Below, piece by piece: positions 1 through 7,121 of a stretch of 11,016 nucleotides of DNA (position 1 is its first letter; each line of letters opens with the position of its first letter). The notes beneath the pieces are model-generated. The model had not been told where the DNA came from. It saw nothing but the letters and a program-made list of their open reading frames with translations, and did no database searches. The stretch comes from Nitrosomonadaceae bacterium. GTDB taxonomy: Bacteria; Pseudomonadota; Gammaproteobacteria; Burkholderiales; Usitatibacteraceae. Made by a program: the position numbers and the translations under genes. Location: NCBI GenBank assembly GCA_021300055.1, contig JAJTHU010000177.1:1-11016 (forward strand), in the 5' to 3' direction.

Positions 1-720
1 AAGCTTGGCCAAGGCCTCGTTTAGCGCGACCGCCGCGGCCGCGTGGCGCGCCGCTCTCGCGAGGGAGGCGCGGTAATGCGGGAAACGCGCCGCGATTAGT
101 GGCGCGATTTCGTGGCGAATGTAGTTGCGCGTATAGGCGGTGTCAGCATTCGACTCGTCTTCAATCCAGCGTAGTCCTCTGGCAGTTGCATAAGCCTCGA
201 TCTCAGCACGACTGATTGCGAGCAATGGGCGCAACAGGTACTGCCTGGGCGCGAACTCGCGCACCTCCCCCATTGCCGAGAGGCCTGCCAAACCCGTGCC
301 GCGCAACAGTTGGTGGAGCACAGTTTCGGCTTGGTCGTCGGCGTGCTGACCGGCGAGCGTCCATGTGGCGCCATGCGCACGTAACGCATCGTAGCGGCGA
401 GCGCGCGCCAGTCCTTCAATACCCTGCCCGTCGGTTGCATTGCGATCGACCTGCACCCGCACGACCTTGAGCGCCACCTCTCGTTCGGCACACGCCTGGG
501 TGCTAAAGGCAGCCCATTCATCCGCGTTGGGACTGAGCCCGTGGTGGACATGAATCGCATCGAGCGTGCCAACGTGGCCTTGCTCTCGGAGCGTGGCCAT
601 AGCGTCCAGCAACACCATAGAGTCGATGCCACCTGAGAACGCGATGGTGACCGGCCCCGACACGCTGTGGCGCCACAGAACGTCAAGAATGGAATCGTGG
701 ATGACCTCGGGAGTCTGCAT
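1..720 (-). CDS. tilS: tRNA(Ile)-lysidine synthase, N-terminal part (cut by the window edge)
   Basis: TilS uses ATP to attach lysine to C34 of the CAU anticodon of tRNA-Ile, changing both its codon reading (AUA) and its charging. About 240 residues are visible and the frame is still open at base 1, so only the catalytic N-terminal domain is in the window; full TilS proteins are usually over 400 residues. The PP-loop ATP-pyrophosphatase signature SGGIDS lies at residues 29-34. It is followed by the family motifs ARARRYDAL (105-113), GQHADDQAETVL (124-135), LLRGTGLAGLSAM (138-150), LLRPLL (162-167) and DESN (188-191). The ATG at 720 gives a natural N-terminus, but no clear ribosome binding site precedes it. 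Two in-frame GTG codons at 750 and 747 are alternatives closer to the accA stop (768-770). It follows accA on the same strand with a 47-base gap or less, so the two are probably cotranscribed, as in many betaproteobacteria. Confidence 0.95.
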   Translation of the reverse strand, partial: MQTPEVIHDSILDVLWRHSVSGPVTIAFSGGIDSMVLLDAMATLREQGHVGTLDAIHVHHGLSPNADEWAAFSTQACAEREVALKVVRVQVDRNATDGQGIEGLARARRYDALRAHGATWTLAGQHADDQAETVLHQLLRGTGLAGLSAMGEVREFAPRQYLLRPLLAISRAEIEAYATARGLRWIEDESNADTAYTRNYIRHEIAPLIAARFPHYRASLARAARHAAAAVALNEALAKL

Positions 721-767
721 GGCTTGCGGGCCGCGCGAGGCAATCACCACCGCGCCGAGCGACTTGG

Positions 768-1751
768 CTACTCGGTCACTTCCTTGAACTTGCCAAGCGC
801 GAGCAATTTCTTCTGGCGCTCTTGCACCAGCTTCGCCGGAGATAGCTCCTTGAGTTCTTTGAGCGATTCAGCAATTGCCTTTTTTAGGCTGGCGCCCATG
901 GCCTTGTGGTCGCGGTGCGCGCCGCCCAGAGGTTCGCTCAGAACCTTGTCCACGAGCCCTAGTGCTTTGAGTTTCGGCGCGGTAATGTTGAGCGCTTCGG
1001 CGGCTTCTGACGCTTTGGCAGCGTCTTTCCAAAGAATCGCCGCGCAACCTTCCGGCGAGATTACCGAATACGTCGAGTACTGCAGCATGAACGTGGTGTC
1101 GCCTACGGCAATCGCCAGTGCGCCGCCAGAGCCCCCCTCGCCGATGATGGTGCACACGACAGGCACCTTGAGCCCCGCGAGTACGTACAAATTGTGGCCA
1201 ATGGCTTCTGACTGCCCGCGCTCCTCCGCCCCCACGCCCGGATAGGCACCCGGCGTGTCGATGAAGGTCACGAGAGGCACGCCGAATTTCTCCGCCAGCT
1301 TCATGAGGCGCAACGCTTTACGATAGCCTTCAGGACGTGGCATACCGAAATTACGGTACTGGCGCTCCTTGGTATCGCGGCCTTTTTGATGGCCGATCAC
1401 CATGACGGTCTGGCCGTTGAATCGGGCCAAGCCACCAACGATGGCAGGATCATCCGCATAGCTACGGTCGCCGTGCAACTCCTCGAAATCGGTCATCAGC
1501 ATGCTGATGTAGTCGAGCGTGTATGGGCGCTGCGGATGACGCGCAACTTGGGAAATCTGCCACGGCGAGAGCTTGGCGTAGATGTCTTTGGTCAGGGTCT
1601 GGCTCTTCTTGGCGAGCTTCTCGATTTCGGCCGAAATATCGACAGCCGAATCGTCTTGCACATAGCGCAACTCATCGATCTTGGTCTCGAGCTCCGCGAT
1701 CGGTTGCTCAAAATCGAGAAAGGTCAGTTTTGTGGGAGTAGACGCAGTCAT
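768..1751 (-). CDS. accA: acetyl-CoA carboxylase carboxyltransferase, alpha subunit
   Basis: AccA and AccD together form the carboxyltransferase that moves the carboxyl group from biotin on AccB to acetyl-CoA, giving malonyl-CoA for fatty acid synthesis in the cytoplasm. The 327-residue product is close to the usual length of about 320. The N-terminus FLDFEQPIAELE (11-22) matches the family start, which supports the ATG at 1751 over an upstream in-frame TTG at 1769. Other AccA signatures are GHQKGRDTKE (120-129), FGMPRPEGYRKALRLM (135-150), DTPGAYPG (165-172), GEGGSGGALAI (204-214) and SVISPEGCAAILW (229-241). No strong Shine-Dalgarno sequence is visible. It is transcribed divergently from the adenosyltransferase gene, and tilS follows. 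The partner subunit gene accD is also in this window, about 7 kb away on the same strand. Confidence 0.97.
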   Translation of the reverse strand: MTASTPTKLTFLDFEQPIAELETKIDELRYVQDDSAVDISAEIEKLAKKSQTLTKDIYAKLSPWQISQVARHPQRPYTLDYISMLMTDFEELHGDRSYADDPAIVGGLARFNGQTVMVIGHQKGRDTKERQYRNFGMPRPEGYRKALRLMKLAEKFGVPLVTFIDTPGAYPGVGAEERGQSEAIGHNLYVLAGLKVPVVCTIIGEGGSGGALAIAVGDTTFMLQYSTYSVISPEGCAAILWKDAAKASEAAEALNITAPKLKALGLVDKVLSEPLGGAHRDHKAMGASLKKAIAESLKELKELSPAKLVQERQKKLLALGKFKEVTE

Positions 1752-1871
1752 GACGTGTGGGAGCGGCAAACCCTAGCTTGACGCGAGTGCCGTTTGTGCG
1801 CGAAGGGCGAATCATACCGTGTATCGACAAATATAATCCGGACAGCCATTTAGGCTGGAAAAAGGGGTTGT
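1752..1871. promoter_or_regulatory. divergent intergenic region between accA and the adenosyltransferase gene
   Basis: This 120-base gap must hold the start signals of two divergent transcripts. On the plus strand a perfect -10 hexamer TATAAT lies at 1832-1837, which would place the start site near 1844 and leave a leader of about 28 bases before the GTG at 1872. The matching -35 position (near GAATCA) is a poor match to TTGACA, so the promoter may need an activator. On the minus strand a TATGAT-like box (about 1812-1817) could serve accA, again without a good -35. The region is too short for a cobalamin riboswitch, and no B12-box-like element was recognised. Confidence 0.45.
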
Positions 1872-2441
1872 GTGGCAAATCGGATATCGAAAGTCACGAC
1901 GCGTACCGGCGACGACGGCACCACCGGACTCGGCGATGGCTCGCGCGTGCGCAAAACATCAGGCCGCATCCAAGCCATCGGCGACGTGGACGAGCTGAAC
2001 AGCAATATTGGGGTGCTACTCCTCCACCAAATGCACGATGCGCATCGTGCGCGTTTACTGCAAATCCAGAATGCGCTGTTCGATTTGGGCGGCGAGCTGT
2101 CGATTCCGAGTTATCGCGCTGTCACGGAAACCCATCTGGAAACGCTCGATGAAGGCGTCAGCGCGCTCAACGCGGCCTTGCCGCCGCTGCGTGAGTTCAT
2201 CCTACCTGGCGGCAGCCCAGCCTCCGCGCACGCGCACGTTTGCCGCACCATTGCGCGGCGCGCCGAGCGCAGTGTCGCCGCGCTACAAGACGCGGGCGAG
2301 GACGTGTCGCCGCTGGCGTTGCAGTACCTCAATCGGCTATCCGATTTACTGTTCGTACTCGCCCGCGTGTGCAACCGCGATGCCGGCTTGCCGGACGTGA
2401 TGTGGTCGCGCGACGCGCACGCTCCCAAGGACCAAGCCTAG
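1872..2441 (+). CDS. pduO: cob(I)alamin adenosyltransferase, PduO/MMAB type
   Basis: This enzyme transfers the 5'-deoxyadenosyl group of ATP to cob(I)alamin, making coenzyme B12 for adenosylcobalamin-dependent mutases, reductases or lyases. The 189-residue protein carries the PduO-type N-terminal ATP-binding motif TRTGDDGTTGLGDG (9-22), then GDVDELNS (37-44), FILPGG (108-113), CRTIARRAER (123-132) and the C-terminal helix LQYLNRLSDLLFVLAR (149-164). These exclude the unrelated BtuR/CobA family. The start is GTG at 1872, supported by an AAAGGGG-like ribosome binding site just upstream (1863-1868). It is the first gene of a plus-strand cluster, and the next gene starts two bases after its stop. 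A btuF-like gene further along the window is also corrinoid-related, but on the other strand and in a different transcription unit. The symbol is by family; MMAB or cobO-like names are also used. Confidence 0.93.
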   Translation: MANRISKVTTRTGDDGTTGLGDGSRVRKTSGRIQAIGDVDELNSNIGVLLLHQMHDAHRARLLQIQNALFDLGGELSIPSYRAVTETHLETLDEGVSALNAALPPLREFILPGGSPASAHAHVCRTIARRAERSVAALQDAGEDVSPLALQYLNRLSDLLFVLARVCNRDAGLPDVMWSRDAHAPKDQA

Positions 2442-2443
2442 GC

Positions 2444-3058
2444 ATGACCGCGCCGGCCGCGCCTCCCTCCCCCGACAGCAATCAGCTCGCGGATTGCCTC
2501 GCGCGTACCGCGCTGGGGGATCGGCTTGCGTTCGCGACGCTATTTGAGGCCACCAAATCGAAACTGTTTGGTGTTGCGCTTCGTATAGTCCATGAGCGGC
2601 ACGTCGCCGAAGAGGTTTTGCAGGATAGTTTTGTGAAGATTTGGGCCCATGCGGGTGAGTACGCGGCCGCCAAAGCGGCACCGATGACTTGGATGACCGC
2701 CATCGTGCGTAACCGCGCGCTCGATGTCGTGCGTCGTCCGCAACTCGAAGTCGCCGACGAAGACAACACATACGCCTTGGCCGTTGCCGACGAAGCACCG
2801 TCACCTCTTGAACAACTCGCCATGCGCCGCGAAGAGGTCCGGGTGCGCGATTGCTTGGTGAAGCTGGATGCCGAACAACAGCGCGCGATTGCACTCGCCT
2901 TCTTTGATGGGTTATCGCATAGCGAAGTTGCGGCCAAGCTCAGCAAGCCTTTGGGTACGATCAAGACCAACATCCGTCGCGGTCTGGTTCGCCTCAAAGC
3001 CTGCCTCGACACTTGTTTGGACGGCGCGCCGGACGCTAACGATGGAGCGAGCCGATGA
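2444..3058 (+). CDS. ECF-type RNA polymerase sigma-70 factor (SigK-like)
   Basis: This alternative sigma factor directs RNA polymerase to a small regulon and is normally held inactive by a membrane anti-sigma factor. The 204-residue protein has only regions 2 and 4. Region 2 covers about residues 29-98 and includes AEEVLQDSFVKIW (55-67) and WMTAIVRNRALDVVRR (83-98). Region 4 covers about 140-188, with the helix-turn-helix HSEVAAKLSKPLGTIKTNIRRG (159-180, seen in two halves around KPLGTIK). The ATG at 2444 lies two bases after the adenosyltransferase stop, with AAGGA about 11 bases upstream. A longer frame open from 2240 lies inside the upstream gene and is not the start. The stop overlaps the next start as ATGA (3055-3058), which suggests translational coupling to the anti-sigma factor. 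The inducing signal is not visible from sequence. Confidence 0.93.
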   Translation: MTAPAAPPSPDSNQLADCLARTALGDRLAFATLFEATKSKLFGVALRIVHERHVAEEVLQDSFVKIWAHAGEYAAAKAAPMTWMTAIVRNRALDVVRRPQLEVADEDNTYALAVADEAPSPLEQLAMRREEVRVRDCLVKLDAEQQRAIALAFFDGLSHSEVAAKLSKPLGTIKTNIRRGLVRLKACLDTCLDGAPDANDGASR

Positions 3059-3849
3059 AGCTCGACCACCCAGATCTGCAAAGCCGACTCGCTGCCGAAT
3101 ACGTGCTCGGCACGATGCGCGGGGCGGCGCGGCGACGCTTTGCGCGAGATGTCGCGACCAACCCAACGTTGCAACAGCATGTTGCCGAATGGCAAGCGCG
3201 TATGACCCCGCTTGCAGAGCGTGTCTCACCAGTAACGCCGGCTGCGCGGGTGTGGACGGCAATCGAGCAGCACTTGTTTGATGAAAAACGTCCAGTATCG
3301 GCGGGTGTTTCCAGCCAAAAACGCCTGGAAACGCCCGTCCCTTCTAGGGTTTCAAGTTCGATTTGGACCTCGCTCGGATTCTGGCGCGCCCTCGGCGTTG
3401 CGGCATCTTCCGCATGCGCGTTGCTGTTGGTCGCATTGGTGATGGTGCGCAGTAGCGTTGATGACGATCCAATGCGCGTCGCCATCCTTGAGGACAAAGG
3501 CGTGGCACGCATGCTCATCGAACAGCCTTCGCCGAGCCTACTGCAGGTAAAAATGGTCAAACCGTGGCAGGCCCGCGAGACGGACAGTTTCCAGCTTTGG
3601 GTGCTGCCGCAAGACGGACCGCCGCGCTCCATCGGACTCATTAGCCAAGATGGCTCGACACGCATCGCCGTGAAGGAACTCGAAGCCATGCTCGATGGCG
3701 GCTTGCAATTCGCTGTGTCCCGCGAGCCGCGTGGTGGGTCGCCGACCGGCGCACCGACCGGCGCAATTCTCTGCAAAGGCGTGATCGCACGACTGCCCGC
3801 GCGCACCAGCAACCCCCCCGCATCGGCCGCAGCGCGCGGTCCGATATAG
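3055..3849 (+). CDS. RskA-family membrane anti-sigma factor
   Basis: The product probably sequesters the sigma factor encoded just upstream at the membrane and releases it on a signal. The 264-residue protein shows the RskA architecture. A cytoplasmic N-terminal sigma-binding helix bundle (about 11-57) includes AAEYVLGTMRGAARRRFA. A Pro/Ser-rich linker leads to one transmembrane segment (about 111-131), followed by a periplasmic RskA domain with FQLWVLPQDGPPRSIG (179-194) and SREPRGGSPTGAPTGAIL (222-239). The Zn-binding HxxxCxxC of ZAS-type anti-sigma factors is absent, as expected for this family. The start overlaps the sigma stop by four bases. Near the C-terminus the code contains a 12-base tandem duplication encoding PTGAPTGA, which is also a typical RskA motif. 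Release by regulated proteolysis is known for relatives, but nothing in this sequence proves it here. Confidence 0.88.
   Translation: MKLDHPDLQSRLAAEYVLGTMRGAARRRFARDVATNPTLQQHVAEWQARMTPLAERVSPVTPAARVWTAIEQHLFDEKRPVSAGVSSQKRLETPVPSRVSSSIWTSLGFWRALGVAASSACALLLVALVMVRSSVDDDPMRVAILEDKGVARMLIEQPSPSLLQVKMVKPWQARETDSFQLWVLPQDGPPRSIGLISQDGSTRIAVKELEAMLDGGLQFAVSREPRGGSPTGAPTGAILCKGVIARLPARTSNPPASAAARGPI
3742..3765 (+). repeat. 12-base perfect tandem duplication inside the anti-sigma gene
   Basis: The unit CCGACCGGCGCA occurs twice in direct succession (3742-3753 and 3754-3765), in frame, giving PTGAPTGA. The amino-acid motif is common in RskA domains, so coding constraint explains it as well as recent duplication does. 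Confidence 0.7.
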
Positions 3850-3883
3850 GCATGGCTTTAGGACTCCACAGCTCCCTTCGTCG

Positions 3884-4627
3884 ATGACCCAAACCGCCAA
3901 ACTAATCGAGCAACTCAAACGCGAGCTCAAAGCGCGCGGCTTGACCTATGCTGAATTGGCGCGTCGCATTGGCATGAGCGAGACCAGCATCAAGCGCATG
4001 CTTGCTTCGCGCAATATGTCGCTCGAGCGCCTTGACCAGATTCTGCAAGCGACGCAAATCGAGCTCACCGAACTGATGGGTGCGTTCGACCGCGAGCAAG
4101 CGCGCATTTCGCAGTTAACGCTCAAGCAAGAAGAAGCGGTGGTCAACGACCCGAAGCTGTTCCTCGTGGCCGTCTGCACACTCAATCTGCTGAGCTACGA
4201 AGAAATCCTCGAGGCCTACGAACTATCCGAGCCCGAGTTGGTGGGGCTGCTCGCGCGGCTTGACCGCATGGGGCTCATCGAACTGCTGCCTAACAATCGC
4301 TTTCGCCTCAAGATTGCGCGCACGTTTTCTTGGCTGCCTAACGGCCCGATTGCACAAGCGTTTAAGAACAACGTGCCGGAATTTTTTGCCAATCCGTTCG
4401 CGGCACAAGGCGAGGCCTTGCTGTTCGTGAATGCACGCCTCAGCCTCGCCTCGCGCTTGGCGCTTGTGGAGAAGCTGAAGCGCCTCGCGCGGGAGTTCTC
4501 TGAGCAACAGCACGAGGACGACCACACGAACGCCGCACACCGTGAAGAAGTCAGTCTGTTACTCGCGACGCGCACGTGGCACATGAAGGCAATGGCGACG
4601 TATCGACGCAAGGGAACCAAGAAGTAG
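3884..4627 (+). CDS. helix-turn-helix (XRE/Cro-like) transcriptional regulator
   Basis: This is a probable cytoplasmic DNA-binding regulator of 247 residues. The N-terminal Cro/CI-type domain (about 7-66) contains a clear helix-turn-helix: LTYAELARRIGMSETSIKRM (20-39), then a third helix SLERLDQILQATQIEL (46-61). The middle part (about 91-145) looks like a second, winged-helix-like fold (SYEEILEAYELSEPELVGLL, then RLDRMGLIELL and a basic wing NNRFRLKIAR). The C-terminal part (about 150-235) is helical and has no motif I recognise; it may sense a ligand or drive oligomerisation. It starts 34 bases after the anti-sigma stop on the same strand. No good ribosome binding site is visible before the ATG. 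It could belong to the sigma/anti-sigma transcript, but the gap leaves room for separate expression. Target genes and ligand cannot be read from the sequence. Confidence 0.85.
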   Translation: MTQTAKLIEQLKRELKARGLTYAELARRIGMSETSIKRMLASRNMSLERLDQILQATQIELTELMGAFDREQARISQLTLKQEEAVVNDPKLFLVAVCTLNLLSYEEILEAYELSEPELVGLLARLDRMGLIELLPNNRFRLKIARTFSWLPNGPIAQAFKNNVPEFFANPFAAQGEALLFVNARLSLASRLALVEKLKRLAREFSEQQHEDDHTNAAHREEVSLLLATRTWHMKAMATYRRKGTKK

Positions 4628-4691
4628 CGCACCTGCAGCTGATTGACGCATCACCATTGCCACACCCACTTCATCCTCTTTAGCGCAACTC

Positions 4692-5258
4692 ATGAGCCCC
4701 ACCCCTCTCAAAACCGCCAAGTCTCTTGCTCTCGCTGCAGCAACGAGCGTAACGCTCGGTGGCTGCGCCCTGCTCTCCCCCGCACCGACCCTGCCGCCCG
4801 CGGTGGACGTGCCGAGCGGACACAGCCTATTCATGAGCGCTGATGCGGAAGGATCGACAATCCGCGTTTGTCGCGCGCAGGGCAATGCATTTGCTTGGAG
4901 CGCGCAGGAGATCGACGCAACGCTTCGCGATGGACGTGGTACATCCATCGGCCGCGTTTACGGCATGCCGATGACCTGGGAGGCCGCGGATGGCTCAATC
5001 GTCACGGGCCACGTCGTTGCCGCTGCTCCCGCTGAAGGCAACGATGGCGTGTTCCAGCTGATTCGTGCGAATCCAGCGACGGGGCAGGGTGCGATGCGCA
5101 ACGTTAGCTTTATCCAACGCACAGCCTTCGCGGGTTCCGGCAGCAACGCGCTAAGCGCAGAATGCACCGCCGCGCGCGTCGGCGAAACGCAACGCACGCC
5201 TTACCGCGCCAGCTTTCGGTTCTTCAAGCCCACGTCAACCGCGATACGCGGGCAGTAA
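4692..5258 (+). CDS. DUF3455-type putative lipoprotein
   Basis: The product is an exported protein of 188 residues and unknown function. The N-terminus has a basic start, a hydrophobic stretch (about 11-22) and a lipobox-like LGGC with Cys25, so it is probably lipid-anchored on the periplasmic side. After a Pro-rich spacer (PAPTLPPAVDVP) comes a domain with the DUF3455 pattern: VPSGHSLFMSADAEG, IRVCRA, AWSAQEIDATLRDGRG, MTWEAADGSIVTG, VFQLIRANPATGQGAMRNVSFIQRT (in segments along 60-142), a conserved Cys in AECTAARVG, and a closing PYRASFRFFK. It is 64 bases downstream of the regulator gene on the same strand and ends tail to tail with the btuF-like gene, with only 7 bases between stops. The family assignment is from remembered consensus and is moderately sure; the function is not known. 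Confidence 0.8.
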   Translation: MSPTPLKTAKSLALAAATSVTLGGCALLSPAPTLPPAVDVPSGHSLFMSADAEGSTIRVCRAQGNAFAWSAQEIDATLRDGRGTSIGRVYGMPMTWEAADGSIVTGHVVAAAPAEGNDGVFQLIRANPATGQGAMRNVSFIQRTAFAGSGSNALSAECTAARVGETQRTPYRASFRFFKPTSTAIRGQ

Positions 5259-5265
5259 CGAGCGC

Positions 5266-6147
5266 TCAAGGATGCGCCGCCGCTGCGTCAATCAAGCGAC
5301 ACACCGCTTCGGCGGCATCAACCAAGCGCGGGCCAGGGCGCATTAACCAATCCGAATTCACCGCACGAATCTCTGCATTGCGCGCAGCCAAGGTTCCGGC
5401 GAACGCTTGACGCCTGCGGATATCGTCGTCAGCGGACTGACGTGCGCTGGCGCCGTGAATAATCAACGCGGGATTGCGCTCGATCAGCGCCTCGCGCGAG
5501 GGTTGCAGCACCAACGTCGGCGCATCAGCAAACACATTTCGTCCGCCGCAGCGTTCAACGACATCACCGAGGAAGTGCATGCGATTAACCGTCATCAGTG
5601 GTGTGGTGGAAATCACCATCAACGTTGGCACCGGTGTCGCTCGTGACCGTGCTAGCGCGCTGATGCGCTTGGAGAGCGCGTCCGCGGTGGCCGCGGCCTG
5701 CGCCTGCGTTCCCGCCAATTCGCCGATGCGCAAGATGGCTGGCACCAAATCCTGCAAGCGCTCGACACTCACCACCTCAACGCGGATACGCAGACCGCGC
5801 ATGCGCTCGATGTCTTGCGGGCGCGTGCCACTGCCCCACGCGAGGACGAGGTCGGGCTTGAGCGCAATCAGCGCTTCAAGATTGACGCCCGCGAAATCAG
5901 CCACGACCGGGACCTGCCGTGCGGCCTCGGGGTAATCGCTGTAGGCAGAGACGCCGATGAGTTTTGCCCCAGCCCCCGCCGCAAACACCAACTCGGTCAG
6001 CGATGGCGCGAGCGAAACGATGCGCGCGTTGGCCGTCGAATGAGGCGCCGAGCCAGTTGCCGGGGGGCGGGAGTCACCCGATGCGGCGAAAACGCTGAGC
6101 ACGCCTGCTGCGCAACCCACCGCAATCAAGCGCATGAACACGCACAT
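5266..6147 (-). CDS. btuF: BtuF-like cobalamin-binding periplasmic protein
   Basis: This is the likely solute-binding component of a corrinoid ABC importer, working in the periplasm. After a signal peptide (MRLIAVGCAAGVLSVFAAS region) the protein has the helical-backbone binding fold typical of BtuF: RIVSLAPSLTELVFAAGAG, then LIGVSAYSDYPEAARQVPVV, NLEALIALKPDLVLAWGSG, VERLQDLVPAILRIGELAG and FLGDVVERCGGRNVFADAP. At about 294 residues it is slightly longer than E. coli BtuF. The start is uncertain: ATG 6147, ATG 6135 and a TTG at 6165 that overlaps the upstream stop as TTGA are all in frame, and none has a good Shine-Dalgarno. Whichever is used, it is packed against the DAHP-synthase-like gene and should be on the aroG transcript. 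No btuC or btuD is in the window, so its membrane partner must be encoded elsewhere. A related siderophore- or heme-binding role is less likely. Confidence 0.85.
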   Translation of the reverse strand: MCVFMRLIAVGCAAGVLSVFAASGDSRPPATGSAPHSTANARIVSLAPSLTELVFAAGAGAKLIGVSAYSDYPEAARQVPVVADFAGVNLEALIALKPDLVLAWGSGTRPQDIERMRGLRIRVEVVSVERLQDLVPAILRIGELAGTQAQAAATADALSKRISALARSRATPVPTLMVISTTPLMTVNRMHFLGDVVERCGGRNVFADAPTLVLQPSREALIERNPALIIHGASARQSADDDIRRRQAFAGTLAARNAEIRAVNSDWLMRPGPRLVDAAEAVCRLIDAAAAHP

Positions 6148-6161
6148 CGGTCGGGAAAGAC

Positions 6162-7112
6162 TCAAGCTGCTTTTGCAGATGCAGCGGCTGCAGCCGGCGC
6201 TGCGGCGCGCTCGGCGACCACGCGTTGATGTAGCGCCACGCGCTTTTCGTACGCCTCGCGCGCAATACCCATATCCTCAAGGAAATACGGCAACTCTTCG
6301 AGCGAAATGGCTTGCGCAGCGTCCACCAGCGATTTTTTGGGCACCGGATGCATATCGACCAGCAGCATGTTGGCGCCCGCAATCACGCCCTGCGCGGCGA
6401 CGTGAAACACATCCAGAATGCCCTCCGGCGACGCACCACGCGCGCCAACTGAATGCGAAGGATCGACGCACACTGGCATGCGTGTGAGGCGATGCACCAC
6501 GGGTACGTGACCAAAATCGACCAAGTTGCGATGCGGGTCACCGAAGTTGGTTTTCATGCCACGCAGGCCAAAGATGATTTGGCTATTGCCTTCGGACGCG
6601 CAGTACTCCGCCGCCATGAGTGACTCATCGAGCGTAATGCCAAAGCCGCGCTTCAACAAAATCGGATGCTCGTGCTGACGACCCACCGCCTTCAGCAGCT
6701 CAAAGTTCTGTGTATTGCGCGTGCCGATTTGTAGCATCACACCCGTGGGCTTGCCCGTGAGGTGCAGCGCTTCATTGATTTCGTCGACGTGCGCTTCGCG
6801 CGTGACTTCCATCGAAATCACCTTGATGCCGTACTTGCCCGCAAGCTCAAACGCCCACGGCAAGCACTCTTTACCCAAGCCTTGAAACGAGTAAGGACTC
6901 GTGCGCGGTTTGTAGGCACCCATCCTCGCGCAAACTTGGCCGTGCGATTGCAGGCAAGCGAAGGTCTGCGCCAGAAACTCTTTGGTATCGACCGCGTTCA
7001 CGCCTGCGAAGGTGTGCAGGTTATGTTGGTTAAAGGTCACGCCGCTGTAAGTGAAGCCAACGTCGTGCTCGTCGGCTTGGTGGCGCCCCAGAATGCGTAG
7101 TTCAATCGGCAT
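6162..7112 (-). CDS. DAHP synthase-like protein, type I-beta family, with altered metal site
   Basis: The 316-residue protein belongs to the DAHP/KDO8P synthase superfamily, which condenses PEP with an aldose phosphate. DAHP-type motifs are kept: KPRTSPYSFQGLG (68-80), QIGTRNTQNFELL (128-140), LLKRG (152-156), EGN (174-176), an RG for the phosphate site (184-185), DPSH with the metal-ligand His (217-220), and an Asp in SLVDAAQ (264). Two ligand positions differ. The usual AGPCSVES reads AGVNAVDT, so the metal Cys is Asn39. The usual IEVHP reads VDMHP, so the metal Glu is Asp253. Asn at the Cys position is what metal-independent KDO8P synthases have, but KPRTSP is a DAHP-synthase (erythrose-4-phosphate) motif rather than the KANRSS of KDO8P synthase. 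The N-terminus lacks a regulatory ACT/FL domain, and the C-terminus is an Ala-rich tail. It starts 9 bases after the aroG stop. It may be an unusual DAHP synthase, an enzyme with another sugar substrate, or a regulatory paralogue. Confidence 0.85.
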   Translation of the reverse strand: MPIELRILGRHQADEHDVGFTYSGVTFNQHNLHTFAGVNAVDTKEFLAQTFACLQSHGQVCARMGAYKPRTSPYSFQGLGKECLPWAFELAGKYGIKVISMEVTREAHVDEINEALHLTGKPTGVMLQIGTRNTQNFELLKAVGRQHEHPILLKRGFGITLDESLMAAEYCASEGNSQIIFGLRGMKTNFGDPHRNLVDFGHVPVVHRLTRMPVCVDPSHSVGARGASPEGILDVFHVAAQGVIAGANMLLVDMHPVPKKSLVDAAQAISLEELPYFLEDMGIAREAYEKRVALHQRVVAERAAAPAAAAASAKAA

Positions 7113-7121
7113 GATGACGCC

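Noticed and set aside
96..743. A 215-codon minus-strand frame overlapping tilS
   Set aside because: The neighbouring frame carries the PP-loop SGGIDS and the HADDQAETVL motif, so this one is an out-of-frame shadow.
1752..1871. Possible cobalamin riboswitch before the adenosyltransferase gene
   Set aside because: The gap is only 120 bases, the -10 box leaves a leader of about 28 bases, and no B12-box-like sequence was seen.
2482..3812. Long minus-strand frames (2482-3195 and 3036-3812) opposite the sigma and anti-sigma genes
   Set aside because: They are antisense shadows with Arg/Ser/Ala-biased composition and no family motifs, while the plus-strand genes are clear.
4643..4677. TTGACG as a -35 box for the lipoprotein gene
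   Set aside because: No acceptable -10 hexamer lies 16-18 bases downstream, so I do not call a promoter.
5256..5268. A shared bidirectional terminator between the lipoprotein and btuF-like genes
   Set aside because: Only 7 bases separate the two stop codons, and no hairpin with a T run was found there.
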